Shown one piece after another: positions 11,670 to 25,771 of a stretch of 64,000 nucleotides of DNA. Made by a program: the position numbers and the translations under genes. Every line of letters starts with the position of its first letter. Positions within the stretch are counted from its first letter, which is position 1. Source of the stretch: Myoxocephalus aenaeus. Taxonomy: Eukaryota > Chordata > Actinopteri > Perciformes > Cottidae. The notes beneath the pieces are model-generated. The model had not been told where the DNA came from. It made no database searches and saw only the letters and a list, made by a program, of their open reading frames with translations. The stretch covers positions 5,865,001 to 5,929,000 of the forward strand of contig JBAMJR010000140.1 in the NCBI GenBank assembly GCA_038501785.1, in the 5' to 3' direction.

Positions 11670-14600
11670 TAATAATAATAAAATCTGTCTACTCTGTTCT
11701 TTTCTTTTCTACACCAGTGAGGGGGATTTTAATATTTTAATATTTTAGTATTTTGCCTCGAGTGTGCACTCTACCAATCGGTGCCTTGTCTCTGAGGCTA
11801 TAAATATACAGAAGATAATCTACTTTTCACGACGAACACAGACGAGTGTTTCTCACGAGTCGCAACTACACTAGGCATTTTTCAGTTACTAAGTTATAGT
11901 TTGAGTTCAAATTTAGCGGCAGTACTTTTTGTAATTGCCTTGTTCTGATCATCATACTCTGTTCTCCCTGACAGGCGGCAGTGTGTCGATGCAGTCAGCC
12001 TCTCTCTGGCTTCAGTGCGCGGTGCTTAGAGGATGAGAGCATGCTGCAGGCCATCAGCAAGGCCAATCACAACAGCCGATTCGTCTATGTCATGGATACC
12101 AGACCAAAGGTAACAGCCAACCACAGATCTCCTCCTGAAAGGCTTTGAATGTGCCGTGTGTACAACTGGCTTCTGTCCGACATAAACATGTTGACAAATA
12201 GAGTCGCAGATGGTTTGCGAAACAATATTTCATTAGTTTCTTCTGTCCTGCAGTTGAATGCGCTCGCCAATCGAGCAGCAGGTAAAGGCTACGAGAACGA
12301 GGATAACTACTCCAACATCCGCTTCAAGTTTGTTGGCATTGAAAACATCCACGTAATGAGGACCAGTCTGCAGAAATTGCTCGAAGGTTGAACACCTCTT
12401 GCCACACAAACACAAATGTCATTGCTTTTTTTTAAAGGGCACTTTAATGGTAACAAATAAGTCAATTAATGTTTTTCCTGAAATGACTATCTGTATGTCT
12501 CAGTGATTGGGACTCGCTCTCTTTCCATGAGCGACCACCTGGTTGGCCTGGAGAGCTGCGGCTGGCTGCGGCACATCAAGGCTGTCATCGATGCGGCCAT
12601 CTTTCTCAGCAAGGTAAAACATTAACCCCTTTCCTGCTCCTTGATTTTTAAATTCTCTAAATTAAGAATTCCTTTGCATATTCAAATTGTTTTTTATTAA
12701 AGATGTTTTTTTTTCTGAAAGCGATATTAGGCATATTCCTAAAGTTTAAAGCATTCAATAAAAGCAATTATTATATATCATCCCTGTCTTCTTTCAAACT
12801 TGACTGTCCTCCCTTCTCATCACTGGCCCTACTACACTGGTTCATCATAGGATGTGTATTTTTTTTAATTTTATGACATAATCCTCTGCTGTCTGTTTTC
12901 TCTCTTGCCCCCAGGCGGTGACAGTGGAAGGAGCCAGTGTGTTGGTTCATTGTTCAGACGGATGGGACAGAACATCCCAGGTCTGCTCACTGGGGTCGCT
13001 GCTCATGGACCCTTACTACCGCACTGTCAAGGGCTTCATGGTAACGACCACATACACACTCTCACACACACACACACACACACTCACATGCACACACAGT
13101 TTGGCCCTAGTGAAGTAGGAACTTAAGTGCTGATAATAATATGAGCTTACTTCTGCTAAATAGTGTCTCTCTTCCTCACACTTGTCTTCTAGGTACTGAT
13201 AGAGAAAGACTGGGTCTCTTTTGGCCACAAGTTTGCCGACAGGTGAGGTTTCAACTTGATAAAATAAGCCAGTGTATATACTATTTACACTACTTGGTTA
13301 ATTATTGTTTTTTTAATGTGACTATTATAGTGTTTGCATTGTTCACCCTTAGGTGTGACCAGTTGGACGGGGATCCAAAGGAAGTGTCCCCTATCTTCAC
13401 TCAGTTCCTGGAGTGTGTCTGGCAGCTGACCGAGCAGTTCCCCCAGGTGTGTGGGAGCTGCGTGACGTGTGCTGTATTTACACAGACTTATAAGACGTGT
13501 ATGCAGTGTGCTTATTGTATTTGTTTAATGATAACCCTCTCCGTAGGCATTTGAGTTCAGCGAGTGGTTCCTGCTGCAGATTCATGAACACGTCCACTCC
13601 TGTCAATATGGAAACTTCCTTGGCAACAATCAGAGACAGAGAGAGGACTTGCGGTGAGTCCAACACGCACACACATTTGTGGAGAGTAGTTTTCTGTGCC
13701 GCCTGGCAGAAAACAACATCAAGGATGACGTTTCCGTGCTCACTAAATTTTACATTGATTTTCGGATACTGTTCTGTGTGTTCAAACCTTCATAATTAAA
13801 GCAAGGCAATATAACAGAAAGCTAAGGTCAAATTTAAACCCTGATAAAACGGTACAATAGACGAAACAATAAAACACATCAATATGATTTAAAAAAAAAA
13901 GAAATTAAATATAACTACATTTATTTTATTTTATTTAAATAATTAAATAAAGCCGTAAAAAAAGAAGACAAATTACATAAAAGTCTGTAAAAATGGGTTT
14001 TAAGAAGTGATTTAAAAGAGATTCTGGATTCTGCTAGCCTCATCTCCTCAAGCAGGTCGTTCCAAAGCCGAGGGGCCCGGATGGCAGAGGCACGGTCACT
14101 TTTAGTGCTGAGACTCGACTGTGGAAACGCACAGGAGGGCCCCACCCTTGTCCTGTGTGGGAAACGTCCATGTGTTGTCTCAGGCTCAAACAATGGAGGG
14201 TTATAAATCTCACAGTTCTGACCGATACACCACACAAATGGTAGTAATGAGTCTTTTGAACTGTTTACGCTCAGTTATGTTGTGGATGGGCTGTGAACAT
14301 TGAACTCGCTCCAAATTCATGTCACATGGTAATACATACCGGTTGGAGGATATTACGTAATGGCGGTTTACCATTGGCGGCTTACCAATGCCAGCTTACC
14401 ATTGGCGGCTGTAGCTCAGGGGGATGAGTGGTCGTCCCGCAACCACAAGGTAGCCGGTTCGATCCCCAGTCCCCCCATAGCTCACATGTCGAAGTGTCCC
14501 TGAGCAAGACACTGAACCCTAAATTGCTCCCTGGGCGCCGCTCAGGGCTGCCCACTGCTCCTTAGGATGGGTTAAATGCAGAGAACACATTTCATGTATG

Positions 14601-16947
14601 TATGTACTATGACAAATAAAAAGGATTTCTATTTTTTTTTTTTTTTTTAAGATTTCTATGTTTTACTTTCTTCTCAACTTGTTGTTGAATAACGTCGGCA
14701 AGTTTGGTTCAGTTGCTAAAGTTCTGCAGCCTTCTCCCTCGGTACTGGACCAACTTCAAAAGTTCTTGTCCACATTAGTCACGTAGACACAAAATCATGG
14801 GAAAATATGATCCAGGTTGAAAAATGCCGAAGTGAGCCTTTTAGATTTTGGGATTCAACTGTGGCTGGGAGCACTGGTTGGGCATTGTTGAGCGAGTTGG
14901 ATGATGATGAATGGGAAGCCTGGGTTGAAACCAGGAATGGGAGTCCAGAGGTACGCGAGTCAAACACCAGCTACATCGTGGCTCAAAGTACATTTTTACT
15001 TTGCTAGCATTGTTCTTTTTTAAATGCACTGCTGCATTATTTTGGTAAAATGGACCATATCATGACATGAAATGTTCAACTTTTGTAACGAAGCATAAGT
15101 ACAGTCAGACATGTCTCTTTTTATTCTACCAATTGATAGTTACGAACAATACTTTCAATCATTTATCTTACCTATATCTGCACTTGGAGCATACATAAAG
15201 TCAATAAAACATATTAGAAAGCATGGACTGCAACCTTTTTTCTTTGATAGAACAGAGACATTTATGACAATGCTGGGAGCGTTTCTGTGTGAAAGTAAGA
15301 GAGGGTAGATCAATCAATTTGAAAACCTATTTCCTCCCCCATTGGGCTGCCTTTTTAAATGTGGTATGTGTCTCTCCAACTGCTGTTTTGTGTTTCAGGC
15401 TGAGAGAGCGGACCCACTCACTGTGGGCATATCTAATGAGTGAAAAGCAGAACTACTTGAATCCGTTCTACAGCCCGGCGTACTCTGAAGCGCACCCTGT
15501 GCTGGAGCCTTCCACTCTGCCCTACCATTTCAAGTCCGTACAGCCCTCAGCACCTCCCTGCTACTGTTGCACATTACAAATTCAACACTTCACTTGACCC
15601 TCATCCCCTGTCATTCAACAAGGCATCTTATGATATGTTTCCTTTTTTCCAAGGTTCTGGAGGAACCTATACCACCAGTTTGATCGGTCCATGCACCCAC
15701 GGCAGTCCATCCTCAAAACGGTTCTAACTCTGAGAGAGAACAGCCGCGAGGCAGAGGCCACATTGCAAGCACTGGAGAATGTGAGTTTATACACGCTAAT
15801 GATCTAGGAAGAGCCTATTTGGAAATTGGAAATTGTTAATGAGGAACAATCCTGTGAGATGTACCGTCTCATTTCCGGAGGGGGTGGGTGGGGGGGGGGG
15901 GGTTCTGAAAGACAATTGAAGCAATATAACCACAGTTAGACAAAACATTTCACAAAAAACTAAAATAACAACAAGTTAAATTATACCAAATGTGTCAAAC
16001 AATGAATATCACATAATAAGACAGTTGGGGCACTGAAGAAACACTCAGTTGCCAGTGTATTTTGTTTCATTTTGTTTAGATCTATGCTGTTTGAATTTTT
16101 ATGAATTAAATCACATTTCTTCAGATGCCATAGTTGCAATTATGTTTTTATTTTTTTTATTTTTTATTACATTATCCCGAGATCAGTAGTTCATTATCTT
16201 GTGTGGTTAAAAAGAACAAGATAACGCCATAACTTTAAGATAACACCATAACTTTAAGATAACACGGTAATGTTCTTGTTATGATGTTATCTTGAGATGA
16301 GATAAAATAATTGCAACCAGCGATACCAGCAATGTTACCAAAAATCCTTTAACTTTCCCAAAACATTAGTAGTGGATGCACGTAAAATCTAACCAGTAAC
16401 CCATCAGAATATAAATATTAATCTTAAAACATGTTTAATATTCAAACTGAGCATGTTAGTTGGAGCATGACGATCAAAAGGTGAAGAGTAAATGGCTGCA
16501 TTTAAATGGTGCGTTTCTGAAGTCCTGAATGAAAACGTCTTTCTCTTTGTTGTCTTGTGCCTCCCTCTCCAGCGGCTCCACCAGCTCGGTGTGACCCCCA
16601 TTGTGACCTCTGACCCTCCTCCGCCCACCAGAGATCAGCGCTCCAACTCCAACTCCCTCCCGCCACGTCCCAATTCCCTCATTCTTGGGGCGCCCATAAA
16701 CTACAAAGAAGTGCAGCGGCAGGAGGAGCAGGAGGAGGAGCAGCAGGAGCAGCAGGAGGAGGAGGAGGAGGTGGGCGAGGAGGCCACAGAGAGCACCGAC
16801 ACGGAGCGGACAGTGGAGGGGAGCAGCGGCACCGAGAGCAGGAAGCAGAGCTACGGAGAGCTGGAAGGGACACACAACAGCGAGTTGGCCAAAGAGGAGC
16901 CAGCTGTTGTCAGCCTGGAGTTTGGAGTGGCACGCATGACCTGCTGA
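3021..16947 (+). CDS. mtmr6: Myotubularin-related protein 6, phosphoinositide 3-phosphatase
   Basis: MTMR6 removes the 3-phosphate from PI3P and PI(3,5)P2 on endosomal membranes and pairs with the inactive MTMR9. Fifteen coding exons: 3021-3044, 5821-5952, 8407-8569, 8686-8843, 10457-10585, 11975-12109, 12254-12386, 12504-12613, 12915-13040, 13193-13242, 13353-13446, 13547-13653, 15399-15533, 15654-15780, 16573-16947. Phases agree and give 665 aa against 621 in human. It starts MEHIRTPKVEQVRLLDRFS and ends AVVSLEFGVARMTC, both diagnostic of MTMR6 rather than MTMR7 or 8. The PH-GRAM domain is about residues 1-100. The phosphatase P-loop HCSDGWDR has Cys341 and Arg347 intact, so the enzyme should be active. 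A C-terminal coiled coil (about 500-550) is followed by an E/Q-rich stretch. The start ATG has A at -3 and G at +4. The donors of exons 5 (GTCCTG) and 13 (GTCCGT) are weak but fit the protein alignment. Confidence 0.96.
3660..4848. repeat. Microsatellites in mtmr6 intron 1: (AC)n, (CA)n, (TA)n, (CA)n
   Basis: Four simple tracts lie within 1.2 kb: (AC) 3661-3714, (CA) 3841-3908, (TA) 4496-4579 and (CA) 4782-4848. A 14-base G run sits near 4234-4247. Apparent reading frames across them are only repeat translations. Confidence 0.97.
6270..7500 (-). mobile_element. L2/CR1-like LINE fragment, antisense in mtmr6 intron 2
   Basis: Read on the minus strand, this encodes pieces of a non-LTR reverse transcriptase: an NNYRPVSL block near 7370, then ISQWMSAHHLKINPDQTELLF, LDYCNSLLAGLP and LQLIQNAAARLVF, and in another frame the C-terminal VLAPQWWNELP (about 6443-6660). 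The catalytic YADD-type block between YRPVSL and the QWMS segment is missing, and there are several frame breaks, so the copy is dead. Its 3' end (about 6270-6330) is the widespread teleost tail with GCTAACGCTTTTATC and AAAGCGACTTACAATAAG. The 5' limit is not clear. L2/CR1-like assignment is from protein motifs only. Confidence 0.8.
7867..7901. repeat. (AG)n microsatellite
   Basis: About 17 AG units in mtmr6 intron 2, directly before the perfect hairpin at 7912-7951. Confidence 0.97.
7912..7951. repeat. Perfect 17-bp inverted repeat (hairpin)
   Basis: The arms GTTTCTTGTGGTGAAGC (7912-7928) and GCTTCACCACAAGAAAC (7935-7951) are perfectly complementary around a 6-base loop TTTAAC. It is too short for a typical vertebrate pre-microRNA. 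No function is known to me. Confidence 0.9.
8848..9580. mobile_element. Fold-back DNA transposon, hAT-like ends, in mtmr6 intron 4
   Basis: The left edge has GGGCTGTGCGGTATACCGG and the right edge has ATACCGTGATATGGATTTTTGG, a terminal pair common in teleost hAT-like non-autonomous elements whose intact ends mirror each other. The right terminus is degraded, and I found no clean target duplication. The interior contains a large imperfect palindrome (about 8985-9255) listed separately. No transposase is encoded. Confidence 0.55.
8985..9255. repeat. Long imperfect palindrome, arms about 125 bp
   Basis: The left arm contains GAGCTACTTAGCTCTCATGG, GACTTACGGTTTGAAGGG, AATGACATCG, AATGCATGCTGGGTAAA and CGCCCACA. 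The right arm, read backwards, contains GAGCTACTTATGTCTCACGG, GACTCACGGTTTCAAAG, AATGACATCG, AATGCATTCTGGGTAAA and CGCCCACT in the same order. The centre is near 9115. A transcript of the intron could form a long hairpin. Confidence 0.85.
11622..11681. repeat. (AAT)n microsatellite
   Basis: About 18 AAT units with one short interruption in mtmr6 intron 5. Confidence 0.95.
13921..14330 (-). mobile_element. LINE 3' end fragment (reverse transcriptase C-terminus)
   Basis: On the minus strand, a C-terminal tail typical of teleost non-LTR retrotransposons reads STKSDRASAIRAPRLWNDL followed by LLKTHFYRLL, ending in an AT-rich 3' end near 13921. The copy is 5'-truncated. It lies in the 1.7-kb intron between mtmr6 coding exons 12 and 13. 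Confidence 0.7.
14402..14634 (+). mobile_element. tRNA-derived SINE
   Basis: A tRNA-like head has an A-box-like TAGCTCAGGGG and a B box GGTTCGATCCC. It is followed by the body motif GTCGAAGTGTCCCTGAGCAA and an A/T-rich tail ending GACAAATAAAAAGG before a T run. The head does not fold as a usable tRNA, and the long tail shows it is a SINE. A related, more diverged copy is at 35050-35260. The head is preceded by short direct repeats of TTACCATTGGCGG (about 14370-14410). Confidence 0.8.
16218..16300. repeat. Three 19-bp tandem units with an inverted partner
   Basis: The unit AAGATAACACCATAACTTT begins at 16218, 16237 and 16256; the third is partial. It is followed by an inverted match TGTTATCTTGAGAT at about 16284-16297. 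The strand could fold into alternative hairpins. Confidence 0.8.
16714..16792 (+). repeat. GAG/CAG-rich coding repeat in the last mtmr6 exon
   Basis: An impure run of GAG, CAG and GAGGAG codons encodes an E/Q-rich acidic stretch between the coiled coil and the conserved C-terminus. It accounts for part of the extra 44 residues relative to human MTMR6. Such tracts vary in length between individuals and species. Confidence 0.85.
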
Positions 16948-17205
16948 GACCAAACAGGGGGATTGTGGGATGCTGGGGGAGAGAGGCGGCTTACTGAAAG
17001 TGTTTGCGTGGCAAGGGGAAGCTGCCGTTCTGTATGTGATAACCTCCTGATTACGCAATGGTGAATGAAGTTGTATGTGTGTATAGTCTAAATATCAATG
17101 GAAAGTGTCATTATTATGTCATATACTGCACCTATAGGAGAAAAAAAAGCTTGTTTTTTATGAATGTTGAAAAGCACTATACATAACTAATGAATAGAAT
17201 AAGAG

Positions 17206-17290
17206 AATAAATTCATCCAAAAAATAGTGACTCTTCTAGGTTTTTTTTTCAGTTTTTTATATAATCCAAAACGTATGACCTTGATAATCT

Positions 17291-17343
<53 letters not shown>

Positions 17344-17493
17344 ATATTTCTTCACATGAAAACCCATGGAAAATCACTTTTTTTGGCACCAGTAATATTT
17401 AATCTCGTCCAAAGGCTTGAAACCATCTTAATCTGAATGTTGTTTGTGACCTGAGCCGATTTGGCTCCACTGTGACTGATTGAAAAAAATAAA
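17206..17493 (+). terminator. Candidate mtmr6 polyadenylation signals
   Basis: AATAAA occurs at 17206-17211, about 260 bp after the mtmr6 stop codon, and again at 17488-17493. A (TA)n tract (17298-17341) lies between them. Which site is used cannot be told from sequence. Confidence 0.5.
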
Positions 17494-17532
17494 ACATCAG
17501 ATTCTACATCAGTAAAGATAATCTAACATTGA

Positions 17533-17652
17533 GTAGTGAGGCCACAAAATGTGGCCCCACTACTAACTGACTAAACACAGTTTTAAAATAAGTAGTCACT
17601 GGTCATTGAACTCACAGCTGAACCTCTTCAGACCCTGAAGAGGTTCAGCTGT
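17533..17652. repeat. Two adjacent hairpins downstream of mtmr6
   Basis: The first pairs GTAGTGAGGCCAC (17533-17545) with GTGGCCCCACTAC (17551-17563), with one mismatch and a 5-base loop. The second is a perfect 17-bp stem, ACAGCTGAACCTCTTCA (17614-17630) with TGAAGAGGTTCAGCTGT (17636-17652), and loop GACCC. They resemble remnants of fold-back repeats. Confidence 0.85.
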
Positions 17653-17653
17653 T

Positions 17654-23472
<5,819 letters not shown>

Positions 23473-23680
23473 GGGGAGAGAGAGGGGAGGGATGCAGGCA
23501 GAGAGAGAAAACCAGCAGGCAGGCATTAGAGCAAGTCAGAGTGGGAGTGAAAGAGCACCAGCCAACAGGGTGGAGAGAGAGACACAGAGATAGAGAGAGG
23601 GTGAGTGTATGTGTGGCCAGAGAGAGAGAGAGAGAGAGAGAGGCTGCTGGAGAGCTTGTGGGAGACGATAGTGCTGGATA

Positions 23681-25771
23681 ATGGAGGTGCAGACGGAGTG
23701 TGTGGAGCCTCCTGTGGCCCCTCAGTGTGACCCTCAGCCCACAGGGAAGATCAACAAAGCTGCCTTCAAACTCTTCGGAAAGCGGCGCGCCGGGTCTGGG
23801 ATGGCCAGCTTCTTCTCCTTCAGGAACAAAGGGGCTACAAATAGCGGGAGCAACGGGAATTCTGACAATGGGAATTCTTTGAATGGAAATGGATCAGCGG
23901 CATCGGCGGAGCTCGTTCGGAGCAAAACCCACGATGGACTAACGGACTGTAATAACGATGCTGATGGACAGAGAGGGGAGGGGCTTGCTATCCTGGAGGC
24001 AGGGCCGGTGAGGTCCCTCAGCAAATCCCTGAGTTTCTTCTCTCTACTCCGACGTGGGAGTTTTCGGTCGAGCGCGAATGGAGGAGCAGGACTTGTTAGA
24101 AGAGGGAGGGGCCTAAAGGGCTTCTTCAGCAGCATGCGATGGAGACGCAAGGAAAAAACAAACGAGGGAGAAGGGGAAGAGGTGGAACAGAAGGCGGAGA
24201 AGGATGGGGATAACGCCGACTCTGAAAAGGTAAAAGACATTACGCTCACCCTTGAACCGCCTCCTCATCATCACCAAGTGGATTGTGGGAATGCAGAGGC
24301 ATCCCCTAACACAGAGACTCCCACTACTAGTGTTACCATGACACCCCCACACTGTGTTGCCGTGCCAGGGCAATCTGGTGAGCCAGACTCCCCCTTTCCT
24401 TACACACCCACTGACTCGCCTATGCACCCTCCCATCCAAAAAGCCAAAGCCTCAATCTCGAGCCTCACCCCCTCCCTCGCCACACCCCCCTTGGATCGCT
24501 GCAGCACGGGGGACCCACCCTCGGAACCTTCGGTGGACCGCCTCTGCTCTCTCCTCTTCACTGACGTCACGTCCCTCAAGAGCTTTGATTCACTGACCGG
24601 CTGTGGCGACATTATTGCTGACGCAGACGAGGAAGGGCCCGCGGGTAACGGGGGCAGTGGCACCAGCAGCAGCAGCAGTGGGGGAGGAGGGGTGAGTGTG
24701 GGAGCGGGCGTCGGGAGAGCGGTTGGCATCACCTGTGTCACGTCTCGTGGCTCCCCGACCAAACCCTCTCTACCCTCGCAGCTGTCCCAGCCCATGTTCT
24801 CAGTTCCCATAAACTCAGTGCCTTCTTCCCTCCCGGCCCGGGCCCGGGCACCGCCTCCACCACAGCAGCACCCGGCTGGTAGCGGTGTGGTGGCCTACAT
24901 GGGCGGAGGGGAAGAAATGGCAAGTCCAGAGGGAGTGGACGATGCAGACATGCAGGGGCTCTGGCACATGCTGCCCTCAACAGGTGACAACTCTCCTGCT
25001 TTGCCTCGGTTACATCAACCTCCCTCGACCACCCCGACTTGTACTTATCCCCCTCGGGCCACGTCCAACCCCGCCAGCAGCCACCTGCTCTCAGCCCACA
25101 GGAGTGCAGACCGCAGGTTACCCCCGGTGAAGGCACTGGGGCTCAGTAAGATTCCAGTAGTTGGTGCAGCAGGAGGCCGTGCAGCTAAACCCCCCCTCCC
25201 TCACACACACGGCCGTCATCCCACATCACCCGGAGAAAAAGAGCCACTTAGCGATGAGGGCTACTGGGACACGCCCTCGGCAACGCCCACAGCAACACCT
25301 GATGAGAGCGGGCTGCAGCGTAACCAGAGGACGGCCCTATCGCGCGACAGTTACTCTGCAGACCAGCTGTACGACCTGTATAATGACCCTGAAGAGGTAG
25401 GAGAGGATGGAGAGCAGGAGGACGATGAAGATCTCAACAGTACTCCCTCTCCATCCACTGAATACCAACTGAGCCCCACGTCTCAAACAACTCCTCCTTC
25501 CTCCTCCTCCTCCTCTCCCTCCTTCCAATCAATGAAAGGCAGCACAAGCCTTCCTCGGGAATCCAAGATCCCAGTCAGCAGCAGAGACACCCCACCTCCC
25601 CACTCTGTAAGCCAGTCAGCCCTCTCGTCTGTTCTAGAGGCTGAATCCCCTCCACCAAAGACCCAGGCGCCTCCCCCGGCTCGCACCAGAATCCCTGTCT
25701 CCAAGGTGCCCGTCCGTCGATCTGGAAACAAACCTGGCAGCACAACCAGAGGAACCGCCCACAAGAAGTAG
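23681..25771 (+). CDS. amer2: APC membrane recruitment protein 2 (Amer2/FAM123A)
   Basis: Amer2 binds phosphoinositides at the plasma membrane and recruits APC, thereby damping Wnt/beta-catenin signalling, mainly in neural tissue. This intact 696-aa frame has no intron, as is usual for the coding part of AMER genes. Family blocks occur in order: GKINKAAFKLF near residue 22, a basic stretch (about 120-160) suited to membrane lipid binding, TSLKSFDSLTGCGDII near 297, VVAYMGGGEEMASPEGVDD near 402, SDEGYWDT near 523, RDSYSADQLYDLY near 555, and TRIPVSKVPVRR near 669. The acidic or aromatic middle blocks correspond to the APC-binding part of the family. Between blocks the protein is low complexity, rich in Ser, Pro and Gly. 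The start is the first ATG in frame with the conserved N-terminus, and human AMER2 has a longer, divergent leader. The order of blocks fits AMER2 better than AMER1 or AMER3. Confidence 0.95.
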   Translation: MEVQTECVEPPVAPQCDPQPTGKINKAAFKLFGKRRAGSGMASFFSFRNKGATNSGSNGNSDNGNSLNGNGSAASAELVRSKTHDGLTDCNNDADGQRGEGLAILEAGPVRSLSKSLSFFSLLRRGSFRSSANGGAGLVRRGRGLKGFFSSMRWRRKEKTNEGEGEEVEQKAEKDGDNADSEKVKDITLTLEPPPHHHQVDCGNAEASPNTETPTTSVTMTPPHCVAVPGQSGEPDSPFPYTPTDSPMHPPIQKAKASISSLTPSLATPPLDRCSTGDPPSEPSVDRLCSLLFTDVTSLKSFDSLTGCGDIIADADEEGPAGNGGSGTSSSSSGGGGVSVGAGVGRAVGITCVTSRGSPTKPSLPSQLSQPMFSVPINSVPSSLPARARAPPPPQQHPAGSGVVAYMGGGEEMASPEGVDDADMQGLWHMLPSTGDNSPALPRLHQPPSTTPTCTYPPRATSNPASSHLLSAHRSADRRLPPVKALGLSKIPVVGAAGGRAAKPPLPHTHGRHPTSPGEKEPLSDEGYWDTPSATPTATPDESGLQRNQRTALSRDSYSADQLYDLYNDPEEVGEDGEQEDDEDLNSTPSPSTEYQLSPTSQTTPPSSSSSSPSFQSMKGSTSLPRESKIPVSSRDTPPPHSVSQSALSSVLEAESPPPKTQAPPPARTRIPVSKVPVRRSGNKPGSTTRGTAHKK

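Noticed and set aside
14402..14470. Possible tRNA gene (A-box and B-box-like sequence)
   Set aside because: The flanking arms do not pair as a cloverleaf, and the B box continues into a long SINE body and A/T-rich tail, with a related copy at 35050.
16474..17058. 194-aa minus-strand frame rich in Leu and Pro
   Set aside because: It lies opposite the last mtmr6 exon and its GAG/CAG repeat; the leucine run is the antisense of the glutamate run. There is no family match.
24400..24810. Minus-strand frames across amer2
   Set aside because: These are shadows of the GC-rich amer2 coding exon, without codon structure of their own.
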